Shown here one piece after another: positions 59,892 through 64,000 of a DNA stretch of 64,000 nt (positions are counted from its first letter, which is position 1; every line of letters starts with the position of its first letter). Below the pieces are notes generated by a model, which had not been told where the DNA came from, searched no databases, and was given only the letters and a program-made list of their open reading frames with translations. The stretch lies in NCBI GenBank assembly GCA_017623155.1, contig JAGAPR010000006.1, forward strand, positions 1 through 64,000, in the 5' to 3' direction. Position numbers and translations under genes: made by a program. The stretch is from Prevotella sp. (lineage in GTDB: Bacteria > Bacteroidota > Bacteroidia > Bacteroidales > Bacteroidaceae).

Positions 59892-60280
59892 CCGCCTGTG
59901 AGCCACCGTGTCGCCCTGTGTGGCGAGTTTCCCACCGAGGTCGGGAAAACACCCACAGACCGCCTCTCAAGCCCTGTTTCGGGCGTGTTTCGCACAGAGA
60001 AAGATCGGGAGGTTTACGCAGGGTTACGCTCTTTCGACAAGGTCGAAAGAGAAGCAGGTGAAAGAGTCGGTGCCTTTGTTGGCACTCGACTCGGCTCACA
60101 GCGGACGGCAACGCCGACCGCACAAGGGTTTTTGAGGGTTTCACGCCCGATAATTTTACGGTGCCGAAAAATGGGGCTCGTGGGCTACCATTGGTGCCAA
60201 AAAATCCCGAAAAGCCCGTACTGTAAGGAAAAAACACGGTGCCAAGCAAGGTGCCAAATACAGAAAGGATGGTTTGCCCA
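59892..60280. other. 389-bp non-coding region, candidate oriT of the conjugative element
   Basis: No gene is supported here: an open frame at 59898-60314 has no ribosome binding site and unnatural composition. The region holds several inverted repeats: CTTTCGAC/GTCGAAAG (60031-60038 with 60042-60049) and GAGTCGGTGCC pairing with GGCACTCGACTC (about 60064-60092), and repeats of GGTGCC followed by A or G-rich bases near 60161, 60205, 60239 and 60251. Lying directly before the relaxosome-type gene and relaxase, this is the likely transfer origin, with the GGTGCC repeats as possible binding sites. Confidence 0.5.
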
Positions 60281-60703
60281 TTGGATAACGAACAGAAACG
60301 AGAAAAAGAGGTAAAGGTGCGTATGCAGACCTGGTATAAGCCGTCCACGCTGGAAATCGTAGACCGTTTATACAAGCAAGACAACTGCCGCAGCCGAACG
60401 GAATTCATCGAAAAGGCTATCCTGTTTTACGCCGGATATCTCAGTACCGAGAACGCAAGAGGATACCTGCCGAACGTGGTGACCTCTACCCTCAAAGCGA
60501 TCGTGGACAGCAGCGACACCCGACAGAACAGAATGATGTTCAAACTGGCGGTGGAGATCGCCATCGTGCAGAACCTCATTGCAGCGACACAGGATATTGA
60601 TCCCGTGTCCCTCGAACGCCTGCGCGGTGAATGCGTTAAGGAAGTCAAGCGACTCAATGGTGGCTTCTCCTTCGAGGATGCTCTCGCTTGGCAGAAAGGA
60701 TAA
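60281..60703 (+). CDS. relaxosome accessory protein, MobC/ribbon-helix-like
   Basis: 140 residues from TTG 60281; AAAGGATGG lies upstream, and an ATG at 60269 is an alternative that sits too close to it. The N-terminal segment KVRMQTWYKPSTLEIVDRLYKQDNCRSRTEFIEKAILFYAGYL has a ribbon-helix-helix look; the rest is helical (IVQNLIAATQDIDPVSLERLRGECVKEVKRLNGG). It directly precedes the relaxase (11-base gap), which fits an oriT-binding helper. Confidence 0.75.
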   Translation: MDNEQKREKEVKVRMQTWYKPSTLEIVDRLYKQDNCRSRTEFIEKAILFYAGYLSTENARGYLPNVVTSTLKAIVDSSDTRQNRMMFKLAVEIAIVQNLIAATQDIDPVSLERLRGECVKEVKRLNGGFSFEDALAWQKG

Positions 60704-60714
60704 GCGGATAGCCT

Positions 60715-62919
60715 ATGGCAAAGCTGATCACCAAGTTCAAGTACCTCAAGCCCAATGCACGACAGAGCGTTGGCGGTTACGCAAAATATATTGCTACCCG
60801 TGAAGGCGTGGATAAGATCGACGAGTCCTATCGGCTCTCGCCTTGCTCACAAAGGCAACAGCAGCTCATCGAAAAAATCCTCAAAGATTTTCCCGACAGT
60901 AAAGAGATGTTGGAGTATGAGGACTATCTGAAAGAGCCAACGGTAGGAAACGCTTCCGAGTTCATCACCCGCGCTCTGGAAGATAACGCTTACGAGGTGA
61001 TGCAGACCAAAACCTACGCAGACTATATTGCTACCCGACCGAGAGCCGAACGCTTCGGCTCTCACGGTCTGTTCACCGATGACGGTATCCCCGTCAAGCT
61101 CGACAAGGTCTCGGAGGAACTGAACAACTATAACGGAAACGTGTGGACGGTGATCATCTCTCTGCGCCGTGAGGATGCAGAGCGCCTCGGATACAATCAA
61201 GGAGAACGATGGCGGGAGATGCTCCGTACCCAAGCGGCTATCATTGCAAAAAATTTCAAGATACCTGCGGAGGATCTCCATTGGTACGCCGCCTTTCACA
61301 ACGAGAGTCACCATCCTCACGTTCACCTCATGGTGTACAGCGATGAGTCCCAAACACCGTACCTTGCACGGCAAGGCATTATGAATTTGCGCTCATCCTT
61401 CGCAAGGGAAATATTCCGAGATGACCTGCAAGAGATATACAGCGTACAGACTGAACACCGTGATGAATTGCGACAGCACGGCAGTCAGCTTATCGCAGAG
61501 ATCGTGGAGCAGATCAACTCCGGCGTGTACGATAACCCGAAGGTGGAAGAAATGCTGAAAGAGCTTGCTGACCGTCTCTATCATACAAGCGGAAAGAAGC
61601 AGTACGGCTATCTGAAATCCGACGTGAAGGCTATCGTCAACCGCATCGTCATTGAGCTGTCGGCCGACGAACGAATCGCCGCCCTCTATGACCTGTGGTA
61701 CGAACAGCGAGAGAAGGTACTCGGCATCTATACTCAAGACCTTCCCGAACGAATACCTCTCGTGGACAACGAGGAATTCAAGTCCGTGAAGAATGCGGTG
61801 ATACAAGAAGCCATGAACATCCTTGGCGATATCACTCCCATCGACGAGGACACGGACGATCTCGTCCTCGACACTCCCGAACCGGAGTCGGAAGAAATAG
61901 AACGAACCGAGCAAGAGAGCGAGTCCGCAGCTCCCATGAGCGACCGAGAACGGATCTCCGCTATGTGGCGGTACTACCGTCAGGCGAAAGAAATGCTGGA
62001 CCGTGAGAGCGAGGACTACGATCCCGACACGGCGGTGGATCTGCTCATCGACTCGGCAAAGCTGGGATGCGACGTTGCAAAATACCGTCTCGGAAAAATG
62101 TTCCTCCGAGGTGAGGGCGTGACAAGGAACACCGACTACGCTCTGCGGTGGTTAGAGGATGCGGTGGCAGACGGTAATCAGTACGCCGAATATCTGCTGG
62201 GCAAGACTCTGCTCCGTGGCGAGGATGCCGAACAAGACCTGCCTCGTGCCGAGGATCTGCTCAAGCGTTCCTCCGACAAAGGAAACCGCTATGCAAAATA
62301 CGCTCTCGGCAAAGCCTACCTCGAAGGACTACTGCTCCTACAGAACATCCCCGAAGCGATCCGACTGCTGACCGAATCGGCCGACTCCGGCTTCGCTCCG
62401 GCACAGTATCTGTTAGGAAAACTGCTCTCACAAGGTGAGGTCATACCAAAGGACTTGGAGAGAGCCATCGACTACCTCGAACGAGCCGCAGGTCAAGGCA
62501 ATCCCTACGCTGCCTACCTCGCAGGCAAACTACTGCTCACCGAGGAAGATATCAAGGACATCCTCCGAGCCATCAAGAACTTCGAGATCGCCGCGGAGAA
62601 CGGCAACGACTACGCCGAATACCAACTCGGAAAGCTGTACCTCTACGGCAGAGAGATCGACCGTGACTATCACAAGGCGATGGAACATCTGCAATCTGCA
62701 GCTGACAAAGGCAACCCCTATGCCAAGCAGCTCCTGCACAGCGTTAAGAGTAACCGTCATTGGTCGGCGGCAATGGGATCGTTCCGTCTGCTCCATCACC
62801 TTGCACGAATGCTCCAAAATCAGTTGGAGGACGAGCGCAAGGAGAAGCTCGGCGGCATCGACCGTAAACTCAAGCGGAAGATTGACGAGAAGAAACAGGC
62901 GCACGGTCTCAAACAATAA
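60715..62919 (+). CDS. MobP-type relaxase with Sel1 repeats
   Basis: 734 residues. Nicks oriT to begin transfer. The relaxase domain (about 1-260) includes KYIATREGV near the N-terminus, the catalytic region TYADYIATRPRAERFG, and the metal-binding triad HNESHHPHVHLMVYS near residue 200. A middle helical region (about 260-420, acidic at the end) is followed by about seven Sel1/TPR-like repeats (about 435-680: AKYRLGKMFLRGEGV, AEYLLGKTLLRGED, AKYALGKAYLEG, AQYLLGKLLSQGE, AAYLAGKLLLTEED, AEYQLGKLYLYGRE), which probably mediate protein contacts such as with the coupling protein. Basic C-terminus. Confidence 0.92.
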   Translation: MAKLITKFKYLKPNARQSVGGYAKYIATREGVDKIDESYRLSPCSQRQQQLIEKILKDFPDSKEMLEYEDYLKEPTVGNASEFITRALEDNAYEVMQTKTYADYIATRPRAERFGSHGLFTDDGIPVKLDKVSEELNNYNGNVWTVIISLRREDAERLGYNQGERWREMLRTQAAIIAKNFKIPAEDLHWYAAFHNESHHPHVHLMVYSDESQTPYLARQGIMNLRSSFAREIFRDDLQEIYSVQTEHRDELRQHGSQLIAEIVEQINSGVYDNPKVEEMLKELADRLYHTSGKKQYGYLKSDVKAIVNRIVIELSADERIAALYDLWYEQREKVLGIYTQDLPERIPLVDNEEFKSVKNAVIQEAMNILGDITPIDEDTDDLVLDTPEPESEEIERTEQESESAAPMSDRERISAMWRYYRQAKEMLDRESEDYDPDTAVDLLIDSAKLGCDVAKYRLGKMFLRGEGVTRNTDYALRWLEDAVADGNQYAEYLLGKTLLRGEDAEQDLPRAEDLLKRSSDKGNRYAKYALGKAYLEGLLLLQNIPEAIRLLTESADSGFAPAQYLLGKLLSQGEVIPKDLERAIDYLERAAGQGNPYAAYLAGKLLLTEEDIKDILRAIKNFEIAAENGNDYAEYQLGKLYLYGREIDRDYHKAMEHLQSAADKGNPYAKQLLHSVKSNRHWSAAMGSFRLLHHLARMLQNQLEDERKEKLGGIDRKLKRKIDEKKQAHGLKQ

Positions 62920-62939
62920 TCCCAACGAAAGGAGAACCC

Positions 62940-63857
62940 ATGTCAAGCTATATCCATTTCACAGAAGAACAAAAAGAGCAGGCTCGGCAGACCGACCTCT
63001 GCGATCTGCTCCAGCGCCAGGGCGAGAAGCTCAAACGCTCCGGCAGAGAATACGAATGGCGTGACGGCTCACAGAAGGTAACCATACGAGGAAACCTGTG
63101 GTTTCATCAGTACGAACGAGTCGGTGGCGATGCCATCGACTTCGTCCGAAAGTATATGAACAAGAGCTATCCCGAAGCGATGGAATACCTGCTGGGCGGA
63201 AGCGGTATGGGTACGCTGACTACTGCACCGCCTGTGGTCAGAGAGCAAAAGCCCTTCGAGCTGCCACCAAAGAACGATAACAACCGCCGAGCCTATGCCT
63301 ACCTCCTAAACAAGCGAGGCATCAACCGAGAAGTGTTGAACGCCTTTTTTTATACCGGACTGATCTACGAATCGGCAGACTACCACAACGCAGTATTCGT
63401 GGGAAAGAATCCGGAAGGCGTTGCCGTTCATGCTCATAAGCGCGGAACAGGCTCGGAGAGTACCTTCAAAGGAAACGTGGACAGCAGCGATCCGAGATAC
63501 AGTTTTCACTGGATCGGACGAAGCAACCGAGTCTATCTCTTTGAAGCACCGATAGATATGCTGTCCTTTATTTCGCTTCACAGAAACGGCTGGCAGAAGC
63601 ACAGCTATGCCGCCGCCTGCGGTGTATCCGATCAGGTGTTGTGGCAGATACTTGCCGATCATCCGCAGGTGGATACGGTGTACCTCTGCCACGACAGCGA
63701 CGTGGACGGACAGAAAGCCGCCGTCCGTATTGCGAATAAACTCACCGAACAAGGCATAAACACAGAAATCCTCGTGCCGATCCGAAAGGACTGGAACGAG
63801 GATTTATTATATCCACCCGATGAAACGGAGGAAGAAATATGTATCCAAACTATGTAA
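62940..63857 (+). CDS. primase-like protein (DUF3991/Toprim type)
   Basis: 305 residues. The N-terminus (LCDLLQRQGEKLKRSGREYEWRDGSQKVTIRGNLWFHQYERVGGDAIDFVRKYMNKSYPEAMEYLLG) resembles the zinc-domain/DUF3991 start of conjugative-element primases. A middle RAYAYLLNKRGINREVLNAFFYTGLIYESADYHNAVFVGKN is followed by a Toprim-like part (VYLFEAPIDMLSFISLH ... VYLCHDSDVDGQKAAVRIANKL) with acidic residues in D-x-D. It probably primes complementary-strand synthesis in the recipient. Ends DETEEEICIQTM, the shared tail, which is notable because primases of other systems are known to be transferred with the DNA. Confidence 0.85.
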   Translation: MSSYIHFTEEQKEQARQTDLCDLLQRQGEKLKRSGREYEWRDGSQKVTIRGNLWFHQYERVGGDAIDFVRKYMNKSYPEAMEYLLGGSGMGTLTTAPPVVREQKPFELPPKNDNNRRAYAYLLNKRGINREVLNAFFYTGLIYESADYHNAVFVGKNPEGVAVHAHKRGTGSESTFKGNVDSSDPRYSFHWIGRSNRVYLFEAPIDMLSFISLHRNGWQKHSYAAACGVSDQVLWQILADHPQVDTVYLCHDSDVDGQKAAVRIANKLTEQGINTEILVPIRKDWNEDLLYPPDETEEEICIQTM

Positions 63858-63876
63858 GGAAAGGAGGCGGTAGCTC

Positions 63877-64000
63877 ATGACAGGAAATCCCTTGCTCCTT
63901 GTGATCGTCGCCGGAATCATGTTCGCCGTACTCGGCGGTGTGACCTTGCTGTCCCACATCTACAGTCTGAACGGTATCAAATCCAAGACGGTCGGTGACG
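63877..64000 (+). CDS. VirD4/TraG-type coupling protein, 5' part
   Basis: Open to the window end; 41 residues visible from ATG 63877 (AAAGGAGGCGGTAGCTC upstream). An N-terminal membrane helix (PLLLVIVAGIMFAVLGGVTLLS) is followed by YSLNGIKSKTVGD, the typical start of the coupling proteins of Clostridia conjugation systems. Position after relaxase and primase fits. Identification rests on a short stretch. Confidence 0.65.
   Translation, partial: MTGNPLLLVIVAGIMFAVLGGVTLLSHIYSLNGIKSKTVGD

Larger units (their letters stand above)
29319..64000 (+). mobile_element. integrative conjugative element, right end outside window
   Basis: From about 29.5 kb every gene is on the plus strand, closely packed, and more GC-rich than both host flank and island. 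It contains a type IV secretion set (pilin-like, VirB6-like, VirB3-like, VirB4, wall hydrolase), relaxase, primase-like protein and the beginning of the VirD4 coupling protein, plus anti-restriction proteins, methylases and a surface adhesin. No integrase is seen, so it should lie beyond 64 kb. The exact left end is not certain: the tRNA-Ser 3' end at 29318 is a plausible shared attachment site. Confidence 0.8.

Noticed and set aside
59898..60314. 138-codon plus-strand frame over the candidate oriT
   Set aside because: No ribosome binding site, unnatural composition, and it overlaps hairpins, direct repeats and the start of the relaxosome gene in another frame.
1..64000. CRISPR arrays
   Set aside because: No regularly spaced direct repeats of suitable length were noticed; repeated words are gene junctions, arm sites or adhesin repeats.

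Overview
The window reads as a Clostridia (Firmicutes) chromosome, probably Oscillospirales. It has a sporulation sigma factor (SigK), AGGAGG-type ribosome binding sites, a T-box leader, an Rrf2 regulator, class B sortase biology, and typical gut-Clostridia mobile-element families. Three blocks differ in base composition by eye: an AT-rich host flank (1 to about 3046), an intermediate island (about 3079-29270), and a clearly more GC-rich conjugative element (about 29.3 kb to the window end).

Host flank (1-3046): the tail of one gene, an IspD/TarI-type cytidylyltransferase, a polyprenyl-phosphate sugar transferase, and sigK.

Island 1 (about 26.2 kb): a tRNA-Ser(CGA) gene is split in its anticodon loop. 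Its 5' half lies at 3047-3087 and its 3' half at 29262-29318. The halves restore the acceptor and anticodon stems, and both carry the 9-bp core ACTCGAAAT, so the DNA between them looks like an integrated element. Just inside its left end is an intact tRNA-Ser(CGA) that could replace the broken one. The left part is a mobilization module: tyrosine integrase, excisionase-like protein, relaxase with an overprinted membrane protein, MobC, RepA-like ATPase, a DUF6076-type protein, a sigma-like protein, a CAP-domain lipoprotein and a DUF6809-type protein. The cargo is a Cd/Zn efflux cassette (P-type ATPase, HMA protein, ArsR-AraC fusion regulator), a T-box-controlled trpB2, and two sulfur operons: metF/metH-activation/metH/rrf2, and metY/cysK/ECF S component/cysteine desulfurase/iscU/mnmA. 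An IscR/CymR-like regulator and a shared palindrome at the promoters suggest one regulon. A Met/Cys-rich leader peptide followed by a terminator precedes metY.

Element 2 (about 29.3 kb to beyond 64 kb, all genes on +): an integrative conjugative element. Its first third holds an ADP-ribosyltransferase-like protein, several ArdA/LPD28-like anti-restriction proteins, orphan cytosine and adenine methylases, ribbon-helix-helix, AbrB-like and SpoVG-like proteins. The middle holds a Thr/Glu/Pro-rich lipoprotein, a 1736-residue CnaB adhesin and a type IV secretion set (pilin-like, VirB6-like, VirB3-like, VirB4 and NlpC/P60 hydrolase, plus sortase B). The end holds accessory proteins, a candidate oriT, an accessory DNA-binding protein, a MobP-type relaxase with Sel1 repeats, a Toprim primase-like protein and the start of the VirD4 coupling protein.

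The two most unusual features are the split-tRNA island that carries its own replacement tRNA, and an acidic, Met-ending C-terminal tail shared by about nineteen otherwise unrelated proteins of the conjugative element. The second could be a common targeting signal, for example for co-transfer with the DNA; this is inference.
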